Below are positions 1 through 4,645 of a DNA stretch of 5,776 bases, piece after piece. The stretch covers positions 1-5,776 of the forward strand of contig CALCTW010000110.1 in the NCBI GenBank assembly GCA_937907055.1, read 5' to 3'. Under the pieces are notes generated by a model. That model searched no databases, was not told the DNA's origin, and saw nothing but the letters and a program-made list of their open reading frames with translations. Numbering within the stretch: the first letter of the stretch is position 1; the number at the start of each line of letters is the position of its first letter. The stretch is from an uncultured Clostridia bacterium. GTDB lineage: Bacteria; Bacillota; Clostridia; Christensenellales; Aristaeellaceae. A program made the position numbers and the translations under genes.

Positions 1-22
1 TCGCGGTCAGGGCGGTAAAATG

Positions 23-49
23 AAAAATCCCTGCACAATCGTGCAGGGA
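23..49 (-). terminator. Rho-independent terminator of the small-gene block
   Basis: A perfect 9-bp inverted repeat (TCCCTGCAC at 28-36, GTGCAGGGA at 41-49) with a four-base loop is followed, reading the minus strand, by a run of five T residues and then a second T-rich stretch. It begins 13 bases after the stop codon of the 60-residue membrane protein, which is the expected place for the end of that transcript. Confidence 0.87.
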
Positions 50-62
50 AGGGGGGCAATGA

Positions 63-245
63 TCATTTATGATCATGATGGATGGTATAGACCGTGTAAA
101 CATCATAGTCGGTGATATCGTGATACTTTTTCTTGGGGAGATTCTCTTTTTCACGGGTCTCCTTATCGTGCTGCTCAACGGCCAGCATGATGATGAAGCC
201 GATCACGGTGATAACAACGATGGCAAGAATGATGAGTAATTCCAT
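63..245 (-). CDS. Small single-pass membrane protein, function unknown
   Basis: This 60-residue protein has one strongly hydrophobic segment at about residues 3-24, rich in Ile, Val and Leu. A highly charged stretch (about 25-41) and a Tyr/His/Asp-rich tail follow. The start is well supported: an AGGAGG ribosome binding site lies inside the end of the preceding gene, and the ATG overlaps that gene's TAA by one base, the usual layout for translational coupling. It is the last gene before a strong terminator. I do not recognise a family. By size and topology it could be a small accessory membrane protein of a mobile element or a type-I-like membrane-acting peptide, but neither is shown by sequence. 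The preceding copy carries an early stop, so coupling may be lost and translation would depend on its own ribosome binding site. Confidence 0.7.
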   Translation of the reverse strand: MELLIILAIVVITVIGFIIMLAVEQHDKETREKENLPKKKYHDITDYDVYTVYTIHHDHK

Positions 246-448
246 TATCGTTCCTCCTGTGTTTCCGCTGCCTGTGCTTTCGCGGCAATGTCGGCGCGGA
301 TGAGTTGTTTGATGTAGCCTTGAATGGAGCTTTGTTTGGCAAGGTGAGAGATGATATCTTCATCCGTATGGATATTATACTTCAGACCATATCTGCGGAT
401 GTACGCCTTTTCCTTCTATGCTTTACGGATCGTTTCCGGTAATGGCAT
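245..448 (-). pseudogene. Ribbon-helix-helix-like small protein, broken by an in-frame TAG at codon 11
   Basis: From the ATG at 446-448, preceded by an AAGGAGG ribosome binding site, the frame runs 67 codons to a TAA at 245-247 with one interruption: TAG at 416-418 (codon 11). The conceptual product reads on after the stop through a strand-like segment and then SIQGYIKQLIRADI, the C-terminal helix pattern shared with the intact paralogue upstream (487-672). No in-frame ATG, GTG or TTG follows soon after the TAG, so re-initiation of a useful product looks unlikely. A single C-to-T change from CAG would explain the stop. The frame is otherwise clean, so the inactivation is recent, or the TAG is read through. 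Sequencing error is a further possibility. Family assignment (Arc/CopG-like DNA-binding fold) is inferred from pattern, not from a search. Confidence 0.72.
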
Positions 449-471
449 TGGTATCGCCTCCTTACATTGAC

Positions 472-477
472 ATTATA
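472..477 (-). promoter_or_regulatory. Extended -10 element upstream of the broken copy
   Basis: On the minus strand TGCTATAAT fits an extended -10 (TGnTATAAT). It lies 23 bases upstream of the ATG at 448 and just after the stop of the intact copy. No good -35 is seen at the right distance, where the sequence is the AGGAGG of the upstream gene's end. The same TATAAT-to-GGAGG layout precedes the intact copy, so this looks like the duplicated remnant of that promoter. Confidence 0.4.
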
Positions 478-479
478 GC

Positions 480-497
480 AGGAACATTATCGTTCCT
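480..497. repeat. Inverted repeat between the two paralogues
   Basis: AGGAAC (480-485) and GTTCCT (492-497) are perfect 6-bp arms around six bases. The repeat covers the stop codon of the intact copy and abuts the -10 element of the broken copy. It could be an operator for the ribbon-helix-helix-like protein, or a chance by-product of the ribosome binding site sequence carried over in the duplication. Confidence 0.35.
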
Positions 498-672
498 CCT
501 GTGTTTCCGCTGCCTTCGTCTGCGCGGCGATATCGGCGCGGATGAGTTGTTTGATGTAGCCCTGAATGTTGGGTTGCTTATCAATATGCAGTAAAATGTC
601 GGCATCGGTTTTCTTGTTTAGCTTAACTCTCAACTGCCGGGTATTTTCCCTGTCAAATTTGTATGTTCCCAT
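487..672 (-). CDS. Ribbon-helix-helix-like small DNA-binding protein (intact copy)
   Basis: This 61-residue basic protein starts at an ATG preceded by AAAGGAGG and a near-consensus promoter. Residues about 12-19 (RQLRVKLN) look like the single beta strand of a ribbon-helix-helix fold. The next part (about 20-33) would be the first helix, and NIQGYIKQLIRADIAA (about 35-50) the second, with a charged Glu/Gln-rich tail. Many such proteins in Bacillota mobile elements and plasmids act as small transcriptional repressors or antitoxin-like regulators, often repressing their own promoter. That role is inferred here, and the fold call is from pattern alone. It is followed directly by a broken paralogue and a small membrane protein. 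After its own stop, the overlapping ATG opens only a four-codon frame (MFLL), apparently the cut-off remains of the downstream partner. Confidence 0.7.
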   Translation of the reverse strand: MGTYKFDRENTRQLRVKLNKKTDADILLHIDKQPNIQGYIKQLIRADIAAQTKAAETQEER

Positions 673-699
673 GTGGCGTTGACCTCCTTTACAGGAATG

Positions 700-728
700 A
701 TTATACAGGGTAACACCTATTCCGTCAA
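700..728 (-). promoter_or_regulatory. Sigma-A-type promoter of the small-gene block
   Basis: On the minus strand TTGACG (723-728) and TATAAT (700-705) are separated by exactly 17 bases. They lie about 28 bases upstream of the ATG at 672, with AAAGGAGG between. This is the best housekeeping promoter in the window and implies that the block can be expressed strongly unless repressed. Confidence 0.8.
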
Positions 729-859
729 TGCTTCTCCGGCATGAATTGCGGTTGATGCTCGTCTCCGGCTTCCTCGATGCGGTATAGCCTTTTATTCAGG
801 AACAGTAATAATATCGCTTGCGGTATATATCGTTCCGCATCGCTGGTTATCAGGTTGGA

Positions 860-1843
860 TCACCTGTACTTGACAAACTGCACGCTTGCCGCTTCGTAGT
901 TCATCGGGTCATCGATCCGGTATGCCATGAAGCCCAGCTTGTTGATGTAGAAGTTCAGGTTGCGCCGGGAACAGAGGGGTGTTTCGGTCCGCCAGGTCTT
1001 CACATCCGGGTACATCGCTTCCACCCTGTCCCATACCTGCCTGCCCAGACCCTTCCCGCGCAGCGCGGGATCCAGGAAGATGCAGCCCAGAAAGTTCTCC
1101 TGCAGCTGCGGATTGCAGAACACAATGACCGCGCCCGCGAGCTGCCCATCCACCAGCACGCAATAGCTGTCAGCACCCGATTCGATCGCGTTGACGCGCA
1201 GGAAGCTGCCGTCATCATAGCCGGGCGGCGCGTCATGCGTGGCGCGGAAAAGATCCGAATCCTCGTCAAAAGCAGCCTTCATGATGGCTGTTGCCGGGGG
1301 AATGTCCTGTAAGGTAAATCGCCGGAAGGAGATCTTCAGATCCGTCTTTTTCCGGATCGGTACCCAGATCCCGCATTCATAAGCCGCCGACCTCGGGTCT
1401 CCGGCAGCATAGATTTCAAGGGAGGCCGGGCCGATCTCATACATCGTTTTTACCTTTGGCATCCATTCATGCCAAACCTGTGTGTTGAGCGTCTGCAATG
1501 ATTCGGGGATCGGTCCCCTTGCCGTGAACATCGCCCAGTCACTTTCAGGAAAAGTGAAGAGCTCCAGTCCATCCGGCACATTGCCGCCTGTGTAAAGGCC
1601 CGCGATCCAGTACGAAAAGCCATTTTCTTCCCCGGCGCAGATGGCATACATTCCGATGCCGTTTTCAAGAATCGCCGCTTCCACCGGCGTTTCAGGCTTC
1701 ATGGTCTGCCAGAGACGGGTGTATTTTGCCGCGTATTCCCTGTCCCAGAATTCCGGGCATTTTTTGTATCCCTCATCGGGCGCGATCTGGGTATGATAGC
1801 CGATAAAGGTCAGTTCAGGCTTGTGTTCATATATTATGTTCAT
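860..1843 (-). CDS. GyrI-like effector-binding domain fused to a GNAT N-acetyltransferase
   Basis: This 327-residue cytosolic protein has two domains. Residues about 1-165 match the GyrI/AraC effector-binding type, a small-molecule-binding domain, ending in the typical CGIWVPI segment. Residues about 169-327 are a GNAT acetyltransferase: the acetyl-CoA pyrophosphate loop is RGKGLG (262-267) after the strand GCIFLDPAL, and NLNFYINKLGF (295-305) is the usual C-terminal motif. The acetyl acceptor cannot be told from sequence; drug or small-metabolite acetylation gated by ligand binding is a reasonable inference. The start has a good ribosome binding site (AAAGGAG at 1849-1855). It lies 134 bases after the exported-protein gene on the same strand with no convincing promoter or terminator between, so it may be the last gene of the LytTR operon. 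Confidence 0.87.
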   Translation of the reverse strand: MNIIYEHKPELTFIGYHTQIAPDEGYKKCPEFWDREYAAKYTRLWQTMKPETPVEAAILENGIGMYAICAGEENGFSYWIAGLYTGGNVPDGLELFTFPESDWAMFTARGPIPESLQTLNTQVWHEWMPKVKTMYEIGPASLEIYAAGDPRSAAYECGIWVPIRKKTDLKISFRRFTLQDIPPATAIMKAAFDEDSDLFRATHDAPPGYDDGSFLRVNAIESGADSYCVLVDGQLAGAVIVFCNPQLQENFLGCIFLDPALRGKGLGRQVWDRVEAMYPDVKTWRTETPLCSRRNLNFYINKLGFMAYRIDDPMNYEAASVQFVKYR

Positions 1844-1977
1844 TTTTTCTCCTTTTTTTCGCGCGCGTCTGTCCGCGGTGTTTTTCTGCCGTCATCACCT
1901 CAGTGTCATGGACAGCGGCACTGCCATGATTTGTTCAGAGACTGCCGCCTGCAGCCGTCTTTCTGTTGCGTTTTCCG

Positions 1978-2379
1978 TTACCGCGCGCGGCGAATGTCGA
2001 TCCGGCCCGCGGCGCGCGTGCCCTTTACCGAGACTGTGCAGTCGCCGTCCGCGGGGATCGTCAGGTCAAACGCCGCCTGATCGATCCTGTTTCCCTGATA
2101 GATCTTTGTTTCGGCGATGCTGATCATGATATCGACATCCCCCTGATCGATCCGCCACACGCAGTGCAGGATGTCTCCGGCTTTCAGCGGCAGGGTGTGC
2201 GTCTGTTCACCGTTCATGGCGCTAAAATCCAGCGTAAATTGATCTTCTCCGCGAATACGGTCACCGTTGTATTCAGGATTCGGACGGGCGTTTTTCCCCG
2301 GAAATATGAACAGCGCGAGAAGCACCGCGAGGCACAATACCGCCAGACCCACGGCTGCTCCGATCTTTCTGTTTTTCAT
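1978..2379 (-). CDS. Membrane-anchored exported protein of unknown function in the LytTR cassette
   Basis: This protein of 133 residues has a basic N-terminus (KNRK), one hydrophobic segment at about 7-27, then an extracytoplasmic part of about 100 residues. The Cys at 16 is not in a lipobox (AVLC) and no signal peptidase I site is obvious, so it is probably anchored by the N-terminal helix. Residues about 46-131 alternate short strand-like segments with Gly/Asp turns (KAGDILHCVWRIDQGDVDIM, YQGNRI, TIPADGDCTVSVKG) and look like a small all-beta sandwich. The start is the ATG at 2377-2379 with GGGG eight bases upstream; another ATG four bases earlier is out of frame. It follows the DUF3021-like gene by 57 bases on the same strand, so it probably shares the LytTR transcript. 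I do not recognise a named family. Confidence 0.8.
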   Translation of the reverse strand: MKNRKIGAAVGLAVLCLAVLLALFIFPGKNARPNPEYNGDRIRGEDQFTLDFSAMNGEQTHTLPLKAGDILHCVWRIDQGDVDIMISIAETKIYQGNRIDQAAFDLTIPADGDCTVSVKGTRAAGRIDIRRAR

Positions 2380-2436
2380 TCATTTTACCCCTTCTTGTCT
2401 ATGCGCGCGGCCAGGACAGGTCTTCAGGTTTGTTTA

Positions 2437-2883
2437 TCACTCTTCCTTGGGTTCCCGTTCTTTCCGCCGCTCCTGGCTGAGGATCAGGTTCACATCCCGG
2501 GCCAGGATCCAGTCCAGCCCGAAGGACAGCCCGTGTACCAGCACGTCCACCACCAGAATGATAACGGCAAAAACGATAATGCCGGTCACGCCGCGCCACA
2601 GCCCCAGCAGCTGGGTCAGCGGCAGCAGGATCGCGTTCAGCAGCGCGTAATGCAAAAATGTGCGGAACCACCATTCCTTTTCCGTCAGGTCATGCTGGGA
2701 GATATACACCATGCCGGGTAGGGAGCCGCAGAAGCTGAATAGCAGCATCCGCCCCAGAAACGACACGCCGAAAGTCTTGTCCGGCGCGAACAGGGAACAG
2801 CCCAGCCAGAGCAGCATCATCACAAAGCCGTGGATCATGCCGAAACGGCGCAGCCAGCCAACAAATACTTCCTTGCCATCCAT
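2437..2883 (-). CDS. DUF3021-like four-helix membrane protein
   Basis: The 148-residue protein has four hydrophobic segments, at about 14-32, 43-61, 77-95 and 99-117, and a charged C-terminal tail (ERRKEREPKEE). The layout, length and the EWWFRTFLHYALLN stretch entering helix 3 resemble DUF3021 proteins, which in Bacillota are typically encoded next to LytTR regulators. The pairing here is exact: the AAGGAGG ribosome binding site overlaps the LytTR stop codon, and the ATG follows 14 bases after it. Known or suspected partners of this type control the activity of their LytTR regulator at the membrane; applying that role here is inference. The family name rests on topology plus neighbourhood, not on a profile search. 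Confidence 0.82.
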   Translation of the reverse strand: MDGKEVFVGWLRRFGMIHGFVMMLLWLGCSLFAPDKTFGVSFLGRMLLFSFCGSLPGMVYISQHDLTEKEWWFRTFLHYALLNAILLPLTQLLGLWRGVTGIIVFAVIILVVDVLVHGLSFGLDWILARDVNLILSQERRKEREPKEE

Positions 2884-2897
2884 TGATCATACCCTCC

Positions 2898-3335
2898 TTA
2901 CAGTCCCATCAGCTTTTTCATGTCACCAACATACTGCCGGGAAATATCCGCCTTCTCACCGTTGCGGAGCGTTGCCGTGAACCGCCCGGAAAAGGATGGC
3001 CTGATATGATCGATCATCGACGCGTTGAGCACCATGGATTTGCCGCAGCGGAAAAAGCGCTGTCCTTCCACCAGTTTTTCAAACTCGTACAGCCGCAGCC
3101 GGCATTCGTATACCGCCTTTTCAGCGTAGAGGAAGCTCCTGCCGTCCACGACCTCAAAGTAATACAGGTCACGAACCGGCAGACAGTACGCGGCGTTCTC
3201 CCGATATCCCGTTACGGTCACCTCCGGTGACACAGCCGCCATGATCCGGGCCGCCCAGGGGGCATTGGGATCATGACAGCGGATCAGCAGCTCCTCCGGC
3301 TGCTCCGGCGGGATCTGCTCAAGGGTGATCTTCAT
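2898..3335 (-). CDS. Stand-alone LytTR-type DNA-binding regulator
   Basis: This 145-residue cytosolic protein has a C-terminal LytTR domain at about 46-143. The typical features are all visible: YYFEVVDGRSFLY early in the domain, then FFRCGKSMVLNASMIDHI (94-111) and FTATLRNGEKADISRQYV (119-136). There is no receiver domain. The N-terminal 45 residues are a short extension of the kind seen in LytTR proteins paired with DUF3021 membrane partners. The ATG at 3333-3335 was chosen because GGGAGG lies nine bases upstream. In-frame ATGs further upstream, at 3357-3359 and 3342-3344, lie before or almost against that site. It is the first gene of a minus-strand operon with the membrane partner immediately downstream. 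Such regulators often activate or repress their own operon. Confidence 0.9.
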   Translation of the reverse strand: MKITLEQIPPEQPEELLIRCHDPNAPWAARIMAAVSPEVTVTGYRENAAYCLPVRDLYYFEVVDGRSFLYAEKAVYECRLRLYEFEKLVEGQRFFRCGKSMVLNASMIDHIRPSFSGRFTATLRNGEKADISRQYVGDMKKLMGL

Positions 3336-3379
3336 CGATCGCATCCTCCCTGCTTTCATTATGTATCGATCCGAATGAT

Positions 3380-3407
3380 AGTGTATTCAGTATTCGCCGC
3401 AAGTCAA
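3380..3407 (-). promoter_or_regulatory. Candidate promoter of the LytTR operon
   Basis: On the minus strand TTGACT (3402-3407) is followed after 16 bases by TACACT (3380-3385), about 45 bases upstream of the chosen LytTR start. The hexanucleotide GAATAC occurs twice, seven bases apart, across the spacer and -10 (3382-3394), which could be an operator half-site pair. Confidence 0.5.
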
Positions 3408-3660
3408 TGCTTTCCCTGTAAGTGGTCAAAAAACGGGCGCAAGTGGTGATCCCGGCTTGGTACCGGGCGGAGTGCCGCGGCCTCATGCAACTTGGGCGCG
3501 GTTTTCTGCAACATACGGAAATGACGATTGCTTTGCTGTGTTTTTTCAGTATACTGTATCGGGTAACGGCGCGTGCCCTGCGGAAAAACCGGCTCACAGC
3601 GGCAGGGGGATAGGGGAGCCCGTTCCCGCGCGTCCATGACGGCCGATAACGCCGGTTCGC

Positions 3661-3684
3661 CGCGCGCTTTGACAACAGCGCGCG
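3661..3684. repeat. 8-bp inverted repeat enclosing a TTGACA box
   Basis: CGCGCGCT (3661-3668) and AGCGCGCG (3677-3684) are perfect inverted arms around TTGACAAC, so a consensus -35 hexamer sits in the loop. The position 17 bases on (GCAAAT, 3692-3697) is a poor -10. The element lies about 56 bases upstream of the membrane-peptidase start and could be an operator or a chance GC-rich palindrome. Confidence 0.45.
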
Positions 3685-3739
3685 ATGATCAGCAAATCGG
3701 CCGAAGAAAAGCAAGTATTCGGCGGAAAGGTCGGTATCA

Positions 3740-4207
3740 ATGAAGCAAAGCAATAAAATCCCGGTCGGCGTCCTTTTATGGTTCGCCCTGTCCTGCGCGC
3801 TCCACATCGTGCTGTTTCGGCACAAACTCGATATGGATCTGCCGGTCATTCAGCGGCTCCTGTATGCCGTCGCGGCCATCGGGATCACGCTGCCCCTGCA
3901 TGAGGTCATCCATTGCCTGTTCATGCGGTTGTTTGGCCTGAAGGATGCCCGGATCGAAACCGGCAGGGATCCGCTGGGCCTTCCGTCGCTGCGCGCGGTC
4001 GCCCGGGGCGAAGTTCGTGGCTGGAGGCGGACGGTCATCTACCTGTCGCCTTTCCTGCTGCTGACAGTCGTACCGGATATTCTGTTCTTCCTGAATGATC
4101 GCATCGCCCTCCCGTTCTTCATCGTTGCCGTCAGCAACGCGGCAGGATGCTGCTATGATCTGATGGAGATCATCAGCGGGATCAGGAACAGTCGTTCAAA
4201 ACGCTGA
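3740..4207 (+). CDS. DUF3267-type membrane protein, putative zinc metallopeptidase
   Basis: This integral membrane protein of 155 residues has hydrophobic segments at about 8-26, 40-62, 97-117 and 122-142. The HEVIH motif at 54-58 lies inside the second segment and matches the HExxH zinc-binding, catalytic signature of membrane-embedded zincins. Near the C-terminus, SNAAGCCYDLMEI (132-144) places an Asp (D140) where DUF3267 proteins carry a conserved Asn/Gly/Asp block, a possible third metal ligand. The substrate is unknown, and the peptidase activity of the family is itself mostly predicted. The start has a GGAAAGG ribosome binding site about nine bases upstream. It appears to be transcribed alone, divergent from the LytTR operon and separated from pstS by a long non-coding stretch. 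Confidence 0.83.
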   Translation: MKQSNKIPVGVLLWFALSCALHIVLFRHKLDMDLPVIQRLLYAVAAIGITLPLHEVIHCLFMRLFGLKDARIETGRDPLGLPSLRAVARGEVRGWRRTVIYLSPFLLLTVVPDILFFLNDRIALPFFIVAVSNAAGCCYDLMEIISGIRNSRSKR

Positions 4208-4250
4208 CAACGAAAACGGTTTGACCATTCGACCCGGATCGTTTTTTGTC
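4206..4250 (+). terminator. Possible terminator after the HExxH membrane gene
   Basis: GACAA (4206-4210) plus AAAACG (4213-4218) can pair with CGTTTT (4240-4245) plus TTGTC (4246-4250), with a two-base bulge. This makes an 11-bp A/T-rich stem that starts at the stop codon. The T run falls within the 3' arm, so termination is plausible but not typical. Confidence 0.35.
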
Positions 4251-4329
4251 CATATCACCATAAGGCGATGGGCTTCCGTTTGCCTGAAAATATTGACCTG
4301 AAACATTGAAAATCCGATCGGTCCGATCT

Positions 4330-4360
4330 ATGGCTGACCGAAGCATCGTTCGGCGGCCAT
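4330..4360. repeat. Two-part hairpin
   Basis: ATGGC (4330-4334) pairs with GCCAT (4356-4360), and CCGAA (4338-4342) with TTCGG (4349-4353). A small internal loop lies between and a six-base terminal loop closes the structure. It follows directly on the GATCGG-T-CCGATC palindrome. There is no following T run, so it is not a standard plus-strand terminator. Confidence 0.4.
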
Positions 4361-4473
4361 TTCTGAAAAAACGCGCGTATCTTCCGGCGTCCGATCCGCG
4401 ACGACGGCAGCGCAAAAAGGTCAGATCACAGTCTGAAAAAGCAGCGCGCAATGTCTGTCAAGCGCATAATCTG

Positions 4474-4507
4474 TACCCTCGGTACCGGATAACCGGTATC
4501 GGGGGTA
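4474..4507. repeat. Stable 15-bp hairpin with a four-base loop
   Basis: The arms at 4474-4488 and 4493-4507 pair along their whole length, with two G-U pairs if transcribed from the plus strand, around the loop ATAA. The core is TACCGG/CCGGTA. Only a short T-rich stretch follows on either strand, so it could be a weak terminator insulating pst from upstream transcription, a structured RNA leader, or a dispersed palindromic repeat. Confidence 0.6.
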
Positions 4508-4517
4508 TTTGCATTGT

Positions 4518-4586
4518 CAATGTAAAATGATCTGACCAAACATTTGACGAACATTTAACTCAAACGCGGTTTTGGATTTTACATTG
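4518..4586. repeat. 11-bp perfect inverted repeat framing the PHO-box-like repeats
   Basis: CAATGTAAAAT (4518-4528) and ATTTTACATTG (4576-4586) are exact reverse complements separated by 47 bases. Each arm contains TGTAAA/TTTACA, which matches the Bacillus-type PhoP half-site TT(A/T/C)ACA on one strand. The direct repeats lie between the arms. Confidence 0.55.
4532..4559 (+). promoter_or_regulatory. PHO-box-like direct repeats upstream of pstS
   Basis: Three related hexamers, CTGACC (4532-4537), TTTGAC (4543-4548) and TTTAAC (4554-4559), recur at exactly 11 bp, the helical period of PhoB/PhoP half-sites. They lie about 87 bases upstream of the pstS start. The likely role is phosphate-starvation activation by a PhoR/PhoP-type two-component system. 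A clear -10 is not seen; TAGACT at 4598-4603 is a weak candidate. Confidence 0.55.
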
Positions 4587-4645
4587 GTCTGTTTCAATAG
4601 ACTTGTCCGAATGAAGGATAAGAATTGAAAGTGAGGTACTTTCCA

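Larger units (their letters stand above)
3336..3739. other. Divergent intergenic region, no convincing gene
   Basis: About 400 bases separate the minus-strand LytTR gene from the plus-strand HExxH membrane gene. Open frames here lack a credible ribosome binding site and protein-like composition. The region holds the candidate LytTR promoter, a 5-bp CCCGG/CCGGG inverted repeat (3451-3467), a weak plus-strand promoter-like pair (TTGCTT 3528-3533, TATACT 3550-3555, 16-base spacer), and a GC-rich inverted repeat around a TTGACA at 3661-3684. Confidence 0.6.
4208..4645. other. Long structured non-coding region upstream of pstS
   Basis: These 438 bases contain no credible gene. They do hold an unusual density of structure: a possible terminator (4206-4250), a perfect palindrome GATCGG-T-CCGATC (4316-4328), a two-part hairpin (4330-4360), a long stable hairpin (4474-4507), and then 11-bp-spaced direct repeats framed by an 11-bp inverted repeat (4518-4586). 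The right-hand part is most likely the control region of the pst operon. I see no function for the middle part. Confidence 0.6.

Noticed and set aside
175..363. Minus-strand frame of 62 codons overlapping the broken small gene
   Set aside because: It is a shifted reading of the duplicated ribbon-helix-helix-like gene and the membrane gene, with His/Arg-rich non-protein-like sequence.
775..842. 8-bp inverted repeat CGATGCGG/CCGCATCG after the acetyltransferase gene
   Set aside because: The arms are 52 bases apart and no T run follows on the minus strand, so I could not support a terminator or other site.
818..1312. Plus-strand open frame of 164 codons
   Set aside because: It lies opposite the clear GyrI-GNAT gene, has no ribosome binding site, and its composition is that of an antisense frame.
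1844..1977. Possible promoter or terminator between the exported-protein gene and the acetyltransferase gene
   Set aside because: No -35/-10 pair with acceptable spacing and no stem followed by T residues could be found; only weak, imperfect inverted repeats are present.
1966..2721. Plus-strand open frame of 251 codons
   Set aside because: It crosses two well-supported minus-strand genes, and its His/Gln/Arg-rich translation resembles no protein family.
3336..3359. Longer LytTR start at 3357-3359
   Set aside because: The GGGAGG ribosome binding site lies inside this extension and is correctly spaced only for the ATG at 3333-3335.
3422..3613. Plus-strand frame of 63 codons with a short hydrophobic stretch in the divergent intergenic region
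   Set aside because: No ribosome binding site precedes it and the sequence has no recognisable pattern; chance is more likely.
3319..3849. Minus-strand open frame of 176 codons upstream of the LytTR gene
   Set aside because: It overlaps both the LytTR start and the opposite-strand HExxH gene, has no ribosome binding site and a non-protein-like sequence.
4306..4530. Plus-strand frame of 74 codons before pstS
   Set aside because: It is Arg/Ser-rich, runs through three hairpin or palindrome elements and lacks a ribosome binding site.
4625..4645. TTG at 4625 as the pstS start
   Set aside because: It would put seven residues ahead of a normal signal peptide. The ATG at 4646 has its own GTGAGG site at good spacing. 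It remains possible because AAGGAT precedes the TTG.
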